Assembly (NCBI RefSeq): GCF_900116495.1 | Contig: NZ_FPAY01000002.1 | Coordinates: forward strand, 1 to 64,000 | DNA: 64,000 nt | Origin: Arthrobacter sp. ov118 | Lineage (GTDB): Bacteria; Actinomycetota; Actinomycetes; Actinomycetales; Micrococcaceae | Direction of reading: 5' to 3' | Shown here: piece by piece, positions 1-9,300 of the stretch | How positions within the stretch are numbered: position 1 is the stretch's first letter | Layout: each line of letters opens with the position of its first letter | Notes under the pieces: model-generated | What the model saw: the letters and a program-made list of their open reading frames with translations, nothing else | Databases searched by the model: none | Told to the model about the DNA's origin: nothing | Position numbers and translations under genes: made by a program

Positions 1-396
1 ACCTTCCGGGGGCACAACCCGGCGTTCGTTACCGGGACCGCTGCCCTGGAACACTTCTGGCAGGACGGAAAGTTCCAGTCCAACGTCGCAGGGCTCATTT
101 CGCAGTTGCACCAGGGGCTGGGACAGATCGCAGCCGGCGTGGAGGGTGCCACCGTCCGAGGCCGGGGCCTGCTCGCGGGTATCTACTACCCCAACCCGGA
201 GACGGCGGAGAAGATTGCGGCTGAGTCGTTCGTCCGCGGTCTCCTCGTGGAAACGTCCGGTCCGGAGGGCGAAGTCCTAAAGACGATGCCCGCGCTGACC
301 ATCAGTCCCGAGGAATTGCAGAAGGGGCTCGATCTTCTCGCTGGCGCCGCAGAGTCTGTGACTGGAGTCCCGGCTGCCTTGGCACCTGCTGTCTGA
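1..396 (+). CDS. ectB: Diaminobutyrate--2-oxoglutarate aminotransferase (EctB-type), C-terminal part
   Basis: The reading frame is open from base 1 and ends at a TGA at 394-396, so only about the last 131 residues of a PLP-dependent class III aminotransferase are present. The segment begins FRGHNPAFVTG, followed by VRGRGLLAGI and LLVETSGPEGEVLK, which match the C-terminal third of EctB enzymes. These make L-2,4-diaminobutyrate from aspartate semialdehyde and glutamate. The PLP lysine and the start lie outside the window. It is followed 95 bases later, same strand, by an aspartate kinase and then a poly-amino-acid-synthetase-like gene. No ectA or ectC is visible on the sequenced side, so the context favours supply of diaminobutyrate to that synthetase rather than ectoine synthesis. 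Family assignment is firm; the exact role is inferred. Confidence 0.85.
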   Translation, partial: TFRGHNPAFVTGTAALEHFWQDGKFQSNVAGLISQLHQGLGQIAAGVEGATVRGRGLLAGIYYPNPETAEKIAAESFVRGLLVETSGPEGEVLKTMPALTISPEELQKGLDLLAGAAESVTGVPAALAPAV

Positions 397-491
397 CCCC
401 CTGACGGCACCCGAAAGAACAACCGCACACAGGCGTCCCGTGCTGAGGGACAAGACCGCTCGCCAAACTGAACCAAATTTCGGGGAGAGAA

Positions 492-1955
492 ATGGGTACC
501 GTCAAGCCAACAGCGGCAAATGGTGGTGAATTGCAAGAATCGGACCGGGCGATACCCCCGGGAAGTGTCATTGTGCAAAAGTTCGGTGGTTCGTCATTGG
601 CGGACGCGGCGGGAATCCTCCGTGCAGCCGAACGGATAGCCAAAACCCGGGAGGAAGGATTCCGCGTGGTTGCGGTGGTGTCCGCCATGGGGGATACCAC
701 CGATGAACTTTGCGACCTCGCGGCCGAAGTTTCCACCCGGCCGCTTCCCGTCAACCTCGATGCCCTCCTGAGCCTAGGTGAACTCGTTTCCTCGGCCCTG
801 CTTGCGATCGCCCTGGCAGATCTTGGCCAGGAGCCGCGGACGTTTACCGGCAGTGCTGCCGGCCTCATCACCGACAGCATCCACGGTAAAGCGCACATCA
901 CCGATGTCAGGCCGGCCCGGGTCCGCGCAAGTTTGGCCGCCGGCGAAGTTCCGATCGTCGCGGGGTTCCAGGGCAGGACGAGGAAGCGGAAGAAGGTGAC
1001 CACTCTCGGACGCGGCGGTTCGGACCTGACCGCTGTGGCACTGGCCGCCGCACTGGGTGCGGGTATTTGTGAAATTTACACTGACGTCGACGGGGTCTAC
1101 ACCGCAGACCCCCGTGTTGTCCCCACGGCGCGGAAGATCGAAGTGCTCTCCAGCGAGGAGATGCTGGAATTCGCGGCCTCTGGGAGCAAGATATTGCATC
1201 TTCGGTGTGTTGAATACGCCCGCCGGTTCGACATGCCGATCCATGTCAGATCCTCATTTGTGCCTGAGCCGGGCACCCTGATTCTGCCCGGCCTCGACCG
1301 CCATTCGATGCGCCAGCCCGCCAGGGAGCAACCCGTGGTGACTGCGGTGGCCGGGGTCAACTCGGCGTCGAAGATCACTGTCGTTGGAGTCCCGTACGAA
1401 CCGGACAGTGTGGCGCGAATCTTGCATGTGCTGGCAGGCTCTGGGGCAGACGTCCAGACAATTGTCCAGAATACGGCCGTTCAGCATACGGCCGGGCCGG
1501 TTTCGAGGCGTTCCGACGTTGCCCTGATCCTTCCTGCAGCGCACGCGGTTCCCGCCCTTGCCGTGCTGGATGCCGCAAAAGGGACCATCGGGTTCCAGGA
1601 CCTGCAGTACGACAGCCGGATGGGCAGAGTGTCCATTACCGGACTGGGGATGAGGTCCTCGCCGGAAATCTTCTGCACCTTCTTGAAGGCACTCTCCGAC
1701 GCCGATGTTGACCTCGACCTGGTCGACATCTCCGAGACCTCCATGGGAGCCGTCACCCACGCGGACCGGCTTGTTGATGCCGAACGGGCTGTTCGTCGGG
1801 CGTTCGGCATGGCCCCTGCGGAGGAGGATGCGCTCGTGGGTCACTTCGAAAACCTCCCGCCCGCTGGTGGCATCCCGGACCGCGCGTTGCTGGCGGTATC
1901 GGTCGGGGATCTGTCCACTCTCCCGCGGGAAAGAACTGTGGCGCGTCACTTCTAG
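492..1955 (+). CDS. Aspartate kinase, probably dedicated to the adjacent synthetase
   Basis: This 487-residue protein catalyses ATP-dependent phosphorylation of L-aspartate, the first step towards aspartate semialdehyde. The kinase core is clear: KFGGSS at residues 30-35, a VVSAMGDTTDEL block, TLGRGGSD near residues 171-179 and EIYTDVDGVYTADP. Two ACT-like segments follow from about residue 285. An ATG at 492 follows a GGGGAGAGAA ribosome site. The usual allosteric stretch (QN-x-S followed by a TTD-type strand in LysC) is altered here: it reads QNTAVQHTAG with extra residues before the next strand. Relaxed feedback control is therefore possible but unproven. The C-terminus extends about 40 residues past the last ACT domain. 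The gene ends 15 bases before the synthetase, which fits one operon. It could also be the general lysC of the organism, though its position argues for a specialised copy. Confidence 0.88.
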   Translation: MGTVKPTAANGGELQESDRAIPPGSVIVQKFGGSSLADAAGILRAAERIAKTREEGFRVVAVVSAMGDTTDELCDLAAEVSTRPLPVNLDALLSLGELVSSALLAIALADLGQEPRTFTGSAAGLITDSIHGKAHITDVRPARVRASLAAGEVPIVAGFQGRTRKRKKVTTLGRGGSDLTAVALAAALGAGICEIYTDVDGVYTADPRVVPTARKIEVLSSEEMLEFAASGSKILHLRCVEYARRFDMPIHVRSSFVPEPGTLILPGLDRHSMRQPAREQPVVTAVAGVNSASKITVVGVPYEPDSVARILHVLAGSGADVQTIVQNTAVQHTAGPVSRRSDVALILPAAHAVPALAVLDAAKGTIGFQDLQYDSRMGRVSITGLGMRSSPEIFCTFLKALSDADVDLDLVDISETSMGAVTHADRLVDAERAVRRAFGMAPAEEDALVGHFENLPPAGGIPDRALLAVSVGDLSTLPRERTVARHF

Positions 1956-1970
1956 CGAAGGAGCTAAAGG

Positions 1971-4900
1971 ATGGCTAAAACTGCGAGGATCGGCAACGGC
2001 CTCACCCGCACCCCTGAGTTGCTGGGAAAATTGTCCGTGAACGCCGGTTCGGCCGGGGCGACAATCCTGACATCGGCCGCCGCAGACCACACTGCCCGCT
2101 GGCGCCGGGGGGAGCGGCTGGACCAGCTATTTGAGGACCGCTGTGACCGGTTGCGGGAAGATGGTTCGGGCAGCCAGCTCGCCGTGGATGCCGGGGACAT
2201 CGTCCTGACGTATGCCGAGCTGGATGAGACGGCGAACCAGCTGGCCCGCCACCTCCTGGCGTGCGGTGCCCGGCCGGGCGACCGTATTGCACTGCTGTTT
2301 GATCAGCCGTGGCGGTCCTACGTGGCCATGCTCGCCGTACTGAAGATCCACGCGGCCTATGTTCCCCTGGACGCAGGATTTCCCCCGGACCGCCTGCAGT
2401 ACATTGTCGAAGACGCCACCGTGGCGATGGTCCTGTCGCTGTCGTACCTGAAAGATCTGCTGCCCGAGGTGGCCGCCGTCACCGTTTGTCTTGATGAAGC
2501 GCAGGCAGAGATCGATGGCAAGGACACTTCCCGCCTGGGCGGTACGGAGCGCGGCGGGACGGACGACGAACTTGCTTACATCATCTACACCTCCGGTTCA
2601 ACCGGCCGGCCCAAGGGCGTGGCCGTAGAGCACGCCAGCATCTGCAATTTCGTCCGTGTCGCCGCGGCATATTACGGCATTGAGGCCACGGATCGCGTTT
2701 ACCAGGGCATGACGATCGCTTTCGATTTCTCGGTCGAGGAAATCTGGGTCTCCTGGATGGCAGGGGCCACCTTGGTGCCCAAGCCGCGGGGGCCCAACCT
2801 GCTGGGTGCGGAGCTGGCGGAGTATCTGACCGAACAACGGATTACCGCTATGTGCTGTGTTCCGACGCTGCTGGCGACCATCGACGAAGACCTGCCCGGT
2901 CTTCGGTTCCTGCTTGTCTCCGGCGAGGCTTGCCCGAAGGACCTTGTCATCCGCTGGCACCGCCCGGGCCGCCGTTTCCTCAACGTCTACGGACCCACCG
3001 AGGCAACGGTCACCGCGACCTGGGCCCTGCTGGATCCCGACGGGCCGGTGTCATTGGGTGTGCCCCTGCCCACGTACTCGGCCGTCATCCTCGATCCCGT
3101 TGAGTGCCGCGCCCTGCCCCTGGGCGAGGCCGGGGAAATAGGCCTCGCAGGCGTCGGCCTGGCCAGGGGATACGTCAATCGGCAGGACCTGACGGAGCGG
3201 GCCTTTGTTCCGGACTTCCTGGGCATCGGCAACAACCCCTCCGGCCGGATTTACCGCACCGGTGACCTGGGCCGGATAAACGATGACGGGGAGCTCGAAT
3301 ACTTCGGCCGGATCGACACGCAGGTCAAAATACGCGGCTACCGGATCGAGCTGACCGAAATCGAATCCTTCCTCCTGCAGCTTCCCGGAATCGCGCAGGG
3401 TGTCGTTCAGACTTTCGAGCCCGAGCCGGGAGCCGTGGAACTAGCCGCCTACTACACGCTGCGGCAGGACGTCGTGAGCGTCGACGCCCACGACCTCCAC
3501 CGGATGCTGCGCACCAGGTTGCCCGGGTACATGGTGCCAGCCTATTTCGAACAGCTGGATGCCCTTCCCATGATGCCCAGTGGCAAGGTGGACCGGAAGC
3601 GTCTGCCCCGGCCGATGCACAGGCTCAGCCTGGCAGGCACCGGGACTTACACCGCCCCGGCGACCCCCGCAGAGGAATCCCTCGCCGGGCAGCTCGGCGA
3701 AGTGCTGGGTGTGGAGAAGGTGTCCGTCGATGCGCATTTCTTCAACGATCTGGGCGCGGACTCGCTGTTGATGGCACATTTCTGCGCCCGGGTCAGGCGA
3801 GAGACCGACTTGCCGTCGGCCGCGATGCAGGACATCTATGAGAACCCTTCGGTCCGCCAGCTCGCCACGTGCCTGCAAGCCAGGCAACTCGAATCTGCCC
3901 TCGCGCTGACGGTGCCCGACGCCGGACCGGGCGCCCCGCCGTCGGCGGCCCCGGCCCCGGAGCCAGCGGCACGGCCCAGTACCTTCAACTACGTCATGTG
4001 CGGGGTCGTCCAGCTGTTGTTTTTCCTGGGCTACACGACCTACGCGGCCTTCCTGCTGATCATTGGCTTCCAGTGGACCTCCGGGGGAAGCAACATCTTC
4101 GACATGTGGCTGCGGACCATTGGTTTCGGTGCCGCCATGTTCCTGATCCTCTCCGTGACCCCGATTCTGGCCAAATGGATCCTCGTGGGGCGGTGGAAGC
4201 CCGGCCACATCCGGCTATGGAGCGTGGCGTACCTCCGGTTCTGGCTCCTGAAAACCCTGACGCGGGCAAACCCCCTCGTACTGTTTGCGGGCTCACCGAT
4301 CTTCGTCGTGTACCTAAGGCTGCTCGGGGCAAAGATCGGCAAGGGGGTGGTCATCTTCTCCCGCAAGGTGCCCGCGTGCCCGGACCTGCTGACCGTCGGC
4401 GATAACACGGTCATCCAGAAAAACTCCTCGTTCCTTTGTTATCGGGCACGCTCGGGCATGATTGACACCGGTCCGGTCACGCTGGGCAAGAATGTCCTGG
4501 TGTCGGAGAAAACCACCTTGGACATCGGCACGTCGATGGGGGACGACACCCAGCTCGGACACTCCTCCTCCTTGCAGACGCCGCAAGCTATACCTGCTGG
4601 ACAAATCTGGCACGGTTCGCCGGCGCGGCGCACCAATACCGACTACCTGCGGGTCCCCGCCGCGGTTTGCGGCACGCGCCGGCGCGTCATTTTCAGCCTG
4701 CTCCAGCTGTTCAACCGTCTCGTTCTGGCCGTTCCGGCCGCCCTTCTTGGCCTGGCCCTGCTCCTGCCTCCCTACCTGGCGACCGGACACCTGCAGTTGG
4801 GCGCCGCGAGCTTTTTCCTCGACATGGTCATTGCTTCGCTGCTCCTGTACATCGTCGGGCTGATCACCGGCCTGATCGCCGTCTTCGTCGTCCCGCGGCT

Positions 4901-6284
4901 GCTCAACTACTTCATCAAGCCGGACAAGGTCTATCCGCTGTACGGGGTGCACTTCACCATTCAGCGGATGATCGCCCGCCTGTCCAACGTCAGGCTCTAC
5001 AAGGATGTCTTCGGTGACAGTTCCTACATCGTGCACTACCTGCGCGCTTTGGGCTACAACCTGAACAAGGTGGAACAAACCGGGTCCAACTTCGGCCCCA
5101 CCCTGGCTCACGAATCACCGTTCCTGAACAATGTGGGGTCAGGAACCATGGTGGCGGACGGCCTGAACATGATGAACGCCGACTTCACCAGCACATCGTT
5201 CCGGCTCTCCCAAGTCCGGATCGCCGGCCACAACTTCCTCGGCAACGCCATCGCTGTTCCGATCGGATCCCGGGTCGGGGAGAACTGCCTGCTGGCCACG
5301 AAGGTAATGATTCCGATCGACGGAAACGTCCGTAGTGACGTGGGCCTGCTGGGCTCGCCGCCGTTCGAGATTCCCCGGTCCGTGCAGCGCGACGCCCAGT
5401 TTGATGAAAAAAAGATGGAGGAGGCGAAGAACAGGGCACTCCCGGCCAAGAACCGGCACAACATCTTGAGCATGGTGCTGTTCCTGACCGTGCGCTGGTT
5501 CGTGTTCTTTGTGGCCACGGTCTGCTCCGCGGTCGCCGTCTCCGCTTACCCGGTCTTCGGTGCGTTGGCGATCTCCACCATGATGCTTGCCCTGATGGTG
5601 TTCCGCATCCTGGTCATGGTGCTGGTGGAACGCTCGGTCATGGGCTTCCGCAGCCTGAAGCCGCAATACTGCTCAATCTACGATCCCTATTTCTGGCGGC
5701 ACGAACGCCTGTGGAAGTTGCTGGCCATGCCGGGATTCAACGGAACCCCCTTCAAACCTCTGCTTTGGAGAATGCTGGGTGTCAAAGTCGGCAAGCGGCT
5801 CTACGACGCCGGCGCCAACATGCCGGAGAAAACCCTCGTCGCCATCGGGGATGACTGCGCCTTGAATGAAGGATCTACCATCCAGGGCCACTCCATGGAA
5901 GACGGCGCTTTCAAGTCCGACCGCATCAAGCTGGGCAGCAATTGCTCGGTGGGCGTGGATGCCTGGATCAACTACGGGGTGACCATGCACGACGGTTCCG
6001 TGCTGGGAGCCGACGCCCTTCTCATGAAGGGCGAAGACGTTCCGGAAAATGCCACCTACACCGGCAATCCTGCGCGCGAGGTGCTAACCCCCGCACCAGT
6101 ACGTGAACCGGCACGGGAACCGCGACCTGCCGGTATCTCCCGCGGTCACCGCCACAGCACCGAGCCCCGCCACAGGAGGAGCGCCCCCGAGACCACGGGC
6201 ATCTTCCTGCGGTTCCCGGGGGGAGCCCGCAGGACCCAGAGGCCAGATCAGGGAGAAGCCGCGCTGCCGGGTTCCCGGTCCTAG
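1971..6284 (+). CDS. Pls-like membrane nonribosomal peptide synthetase (putative poly-diaminobutyrate synthetase)
   Basis: This 1437-residue protein matches epsilon-poly-L-lysine synthetase in domain order. The adenylation domain (about residues 50-560) carries YTSGSTGRPKG near 205, FDFSVEEIW near 248, NVYGPTEAT near 339, YRTGDLGR near 427, the IRGYRIE block near 452 and PSGKVDRK near 536. A carrier domain follows with LGADSLL, its phosphopantetheine serine at about 598. Then come paired hydrophobic segments near 672-740, 909-978 and 1168-1223. Each pair precedes a left-handed beta-helix, acyltransferase-like domain (about 779-886, 1030-1136 and 1267-1370). There is no condensation or thioesterase domain, as in Pls. 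A GAAGGAG ribosome site at 1957-1963 supports the start. The last 65 residues are a Pro/Arg-rich tail. With the upstream diaminobutyrate aminotransferase and aspartate kinase, the substrate is most likely L-2,4-diaminobutyrate. Substrate and linkage are inferred. Confidence 0.87.
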   Translation: MAKTARIGNGLTRTPELLGKLSVNAGSAGATILTSAAADHTARWRRGERLDQLFEDRCDRLREDGSGSQLAVDAGDIVLTYAELDETANQLARHLLACGARPGDRIALLFDQPWRSYVAMLAVLKIHAAYVPLDAGFPPDRLQYIVEDATVAMVLSLSYLKDLLPEVAAVTVCLDEAQAEIDGKDTSRLGGTERGGTDDELAYIIYTSGSTGRPKGVAVEHASICNFVRVAAAYYGIEATDRVYQGMTIAFDFSVEEIWVSWMAGATLVPKPRGPNLLGAELAEYLTEQRITAMCCVPTLLATIDEDLPGLRFLLVSGEACPKDLVIRWHRPGRRFLNVYGPTEATVTATWALLDPDGPVSLGVPLPTYSAVILDPVECRALPLGEAGEIGLAGVGLARGYVNRQDLTERAFVPDFLGIGNNPSGRIYRTGDLGRINDDGELEYFGRIDTQVKIRGYRIELTEIESFLLQLPGIAQGVVQTFEPEPGAVELAAYYTLRQDVVSVDAHDLHRMLRTRLPGYMVPAYFEQLDALPMMPSGKVDRKRLPRPMHRLSLAGTGTYTAPATPAEESLAGQLGEVLGVEKVSVDAHFFNDLGADSLLMAHFCARVRRETDLPSAAMQDIYENPSVRQLATCLQARQLESALALTVPDAGPGAPPSAAPAPEPAARPSTFNYVMCGVVQLLFFLGYTTYAAFLLIIGFQWTSGGSNIFDMWLRTIGFGAAMFLILSVTPILAKWILVGRWKPGHIRLWSVAYLRFWLLKTLTRANPLVLFAGSPIFVVYLRLLGAKIGKGVVIFSRKVPACPDLLTVGDNTVIQKNSSFLCYRARSGMIDTGPVTLGKNVLVSEKTTLDIGTSMGDDTQLGHSSSLQTPQAIPAGQIWHGSPARRTNTDYLRVPAAVCGTRRRVIFSLLQLFNRLVLAVPAALLGLALLLPPYLATGHLQLGAASFFLDMVIASLLLYIVGLITGLIAVFVVPRLLNYFIKPDKVYPLYGVHFTIQRMIARLSNVRLYKDVFGDSSYIVHYLRALGYNLNKVEQTGSNFGPTLAHESPFLNNVGSGTMVADGLNMMNADFTSTSFRLSQVRIAGHNFLGNAIAVPIGSRVGENCLLATKVMIPIDGNVRSDVGLLGSPPFEIPRSVQRDAQFDEKKMEEAKNRALPAKNRHNILSMVLFLTVRWFVFFVATVCSAVAVSAYPVFGALAISTMMLALMVFRILVMVLVERSVMGFRSLKPQYCSIYDPYFWRHERLWKLLAMPGFNGTPFKPLLWRMLGVKVGKRLYDAGANMPEKTLVAIGDDCALNEGSTIQGHSMEDGAFKSDRIKLGSNCSVGVDAWINYGVTMHDGSVLGADALLMKGEDVPENATYTGNPAREVLTPAPVREPAREPRPAGISRGHRHSTEPRHRRSAPETTGIFLRFPGGARRTQRPDQGEAALPGSRS

Positions 6285-6302
6285 TCCGGTCCCTGCCCGC
6301 TC

Positions 6303-9300
6303 CTAGTGCGAACCGGTCGGCAGGGGAGCGTCCTCGGGGAAATCCTCGGGGAAGTCCTCGGCCACCGGGGCCGGCCCGGAATGGCGTCCGCGCGGCAAGG
6401 ACTTCCTGAGCGCCTTCCGTTCGCGCCGCCCCTCAACCAGCCGGTACAGCACCGGAACCAGGATGAGTGTCAGGGCGGTGGAGGAGATCAGCCCGCCGAT
6501 TACCACAATAGCCAGCGGCTGGGAGATGAAGCCGCCGCCGCCGGTCAGACCCAGTGCCATCGGCGTCAGGGCGAACACGGTGGCGAGTGCCGTCATGAGG
6601 ATGGGGCGCAGACGCTGGCGGGCGCCGTGCTTGATGGCGTCCGCCACACTCATCCCCGGCTCGCCGTTGCGCGGCTGGCGGTACTGGTTGATGAGGTCGA
6701 TCAGCACGATTGCGTTGGTCACCACAATGCCCACGAGCATCAGCATGCCGATCAGCGACGGCAGTCCCAGCGGTACGCCCGTCACCACGAGCAGGGCGAT
6801 GGCGCCCGTGGCTGCGAACGGAACGGAGACCAGCAGGATCAGCGGCTGCACGAGCGACTTGAACGCGGCCACCATGATCACATAGACGATTGCGACGGCG
6901 GCAAGCAGTGCGAGCCCCAGCTGGCGGAATGATTCCGCCTGCTGCGTTGTGGCACCGCCGATCGTGGCCGTAACCCCCGGCGGCAGCGGGACGGACTTGA
7001 GCCGGTTCTGCACTTCGGTGCTCACCGCGCCCAGGTTGGCGCCCGACGGCGTCACGGAGACCTTCGCGGTGCGCTGGCCATTGCTGGCGGTGATGGAGAC
7101 GGGGACGTCCACACGCTCGACCGCGGCGATGCTGCCGAGCGGAACGGCGCCGGCGGCCGTCGGAAGCGGAATCGCCCGGACGGCGTCGATGCTCGTGAAA
7201 CGGGTGCCCTCGCCGATCCGGACCGGGAAGTCGTTGGTGTCGATCCGGACCGTTCCCGCCGGAACCGGGCTGATCGTGGCGGCCAGCACGCCGGCGACGC
7301 GTTCTTCGTTCAGGCCGGCCGCGACAGCCTTGGCCCGGTTCACCTTGACCTGGACCACCGGCTGGCTGGCGGCCAGGTTGGTGGTCACCTCGCTGCTGCC
7401 GGGGACCCCTTCCATGGCCGTGACCATTGCGTCGCTGGCGGTCTTCAGGTCCGCGGTCGTGGCGGCGGTGAGGGTGATGTCCACTGTGGACGTCGTGCCG
7501 AAGCCGCCCTGCTGGGAACCGACGGTGACTTTTCCGGCGCCGGAGAGCTTGGCGAGCTCCTTCCGGACGGTGTCCTGGAGTTTGCCCTGGTTTGCCTTTT
7601 CATCGGTCACTACGGTGAAGGTCGAGTTCGACGCGCCCGAGGACAGCAGGGCCGAGAAACCGGTCTGGGCGTTGCCCGTGGTGGACTGGACGTCCTTGAT
7701 CCCGTCAATGCCGCGCAGGACCTCCTCGACCCGGATGGCCGAGGCGCTGGCTTCGGCAAGGCTGGTGCCCGCCGGCAGGGCCTGTTTGACCGTCATGCTG
7801 TTCTCGCCGGAGCGGCCCAGCAGATCGGTGGCGAGCAGCGGGGACATCGCCACGGTGCCGCCGAGAACCAGGGCGGCGGCGATCAGCGTGAGGACCGGGT
7901 GCCGCTGCGTTCCGGTCAGGACCGGCAGGTACCCGCGCTGGAGCAGCGTGCGCTGCTCGGCCTCATGCGCCCGGGCAGCCACGGCCCCCGCAGCGCGCTC
8001 AGTGCCCTCAGTGCCAGCGCCCTCAGCCCCAGCGCCGTCGGTCGCGGCACCCCCAGCCGTACCGGGGGTGCGAAGGAACCAGTACGCCAGGACCGGGACG
8101 ATAGTGAGGGAGACCAGCAGGGAGGAGAGCAGTGCGATGGTCACGGTGAGGGCGAACGGCCGGAACAGTTCACCGGCCAGATCCCCAACGAAGGCGATCG
8201 GCAGGAAGACGGCGACGGTGGTGAGGGTGGAAGCGGTGATGGCGCCGGCCACTTCCCGGACAGAGGTCAGGATCGCGGCGATCTTGGTCTCGCCGTAGCT
8301 GAGGTGCCGCTTGATGTTTTCGATGACCACGATCGAGTCGTCCACCACGCGGCCGATCGCGATGGTCAGCGCGCCAAGGGTCAGGATGTTCAGCGAGTAG
8401 CCGGTCGCAGAGAGGCCGATGAACGTGATCAGCAGTGACAGCGGGATGGACACGGCCGTGACGAGCGTGGAGCGCACGGACAACAGGAAGACCAGGATGA
8501 CGGCGACGGCGAAGCCGAGCCCCAGCAGGCCCTCGGTGGTGAGGTCCTTGATCGACTTCTCGATGAACGGCGCCTGGTCAAAGACCGGGGTGAACTTGGC
8601 GTTGGAGCCGAGTTCGGCCTCGAGCTGCGGGAGGGCGTCCTTCACCGCGTGGGAGATGGCGACGGTATCGCCGTCGGGCTTCTTGGTCACGGACAGGGCC
8701 AGGGTTTCTTTCCCGTTCGTCCGCGTGATCGACGTCCGGGCGTCTTCAACCAGGCTGACATCCGCCACGCTGCCGATGGTCGCCGCACTGCGGGCGGCGC
8801 CCAGGGGGAGTGCCTTGATCGCGTCCAGGGAGTCGACGGGGCTGCCGATCTGCAGCGAGAGGGTCTTGCCCTGTTCTTCGATGGTGCCCGCCGGGACCAG
8901 CGCACCGTTGTTCTTCAGGGCGTCACTGATCGACTGGATGCTGGCACCCGACGCCGCCATGTCGGCGGCCCGGGGCAGGATCTGGATGTGCTGGGTGGCT
9001 CCGCCGGTGACGTCCGCGCCCCGCACGCCGTCGAGCTTTTGCAGCCGGGGCACACTGAGCCGGGCGAGATCAGCATTGAGTTCGCTGAGCGGCTTGTCCG
9101 AGGACACGGCCAGGAACACGATCGGGAAGTCACTGATGCTCCCGGCGATGGCCTGCGGCTGCACGTCGTCCGGCAGCGCCTGCCGGGCGGTGGAGATGGC
9201 GCGGTCGATCTGGTTCCGGGCCCGGTCCAGGTTGGTGCCGTACGTGAACGCCAAGGTGATCTGCGAGCGGCCGTTCCGGGACGTCGAGGACGTTGACTCC

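Noticed and set aside
1..1955. Ectoine biosynthesis cluster
   Set aside because: An EctB-type end and an aspartate kinase are present, but no ectA or ectC is seen, and the next gene is a Pls-like synthetase. The region left of base 1 could still hold them.
1971..6284. Conventional multimodular nonribosomal peptide synthetase
   Set aside because: Only one adenylation and one carrier domain are present, with no condensation or thioesterase domain. The C-terminal half is membrane segments and beta-helix domains.
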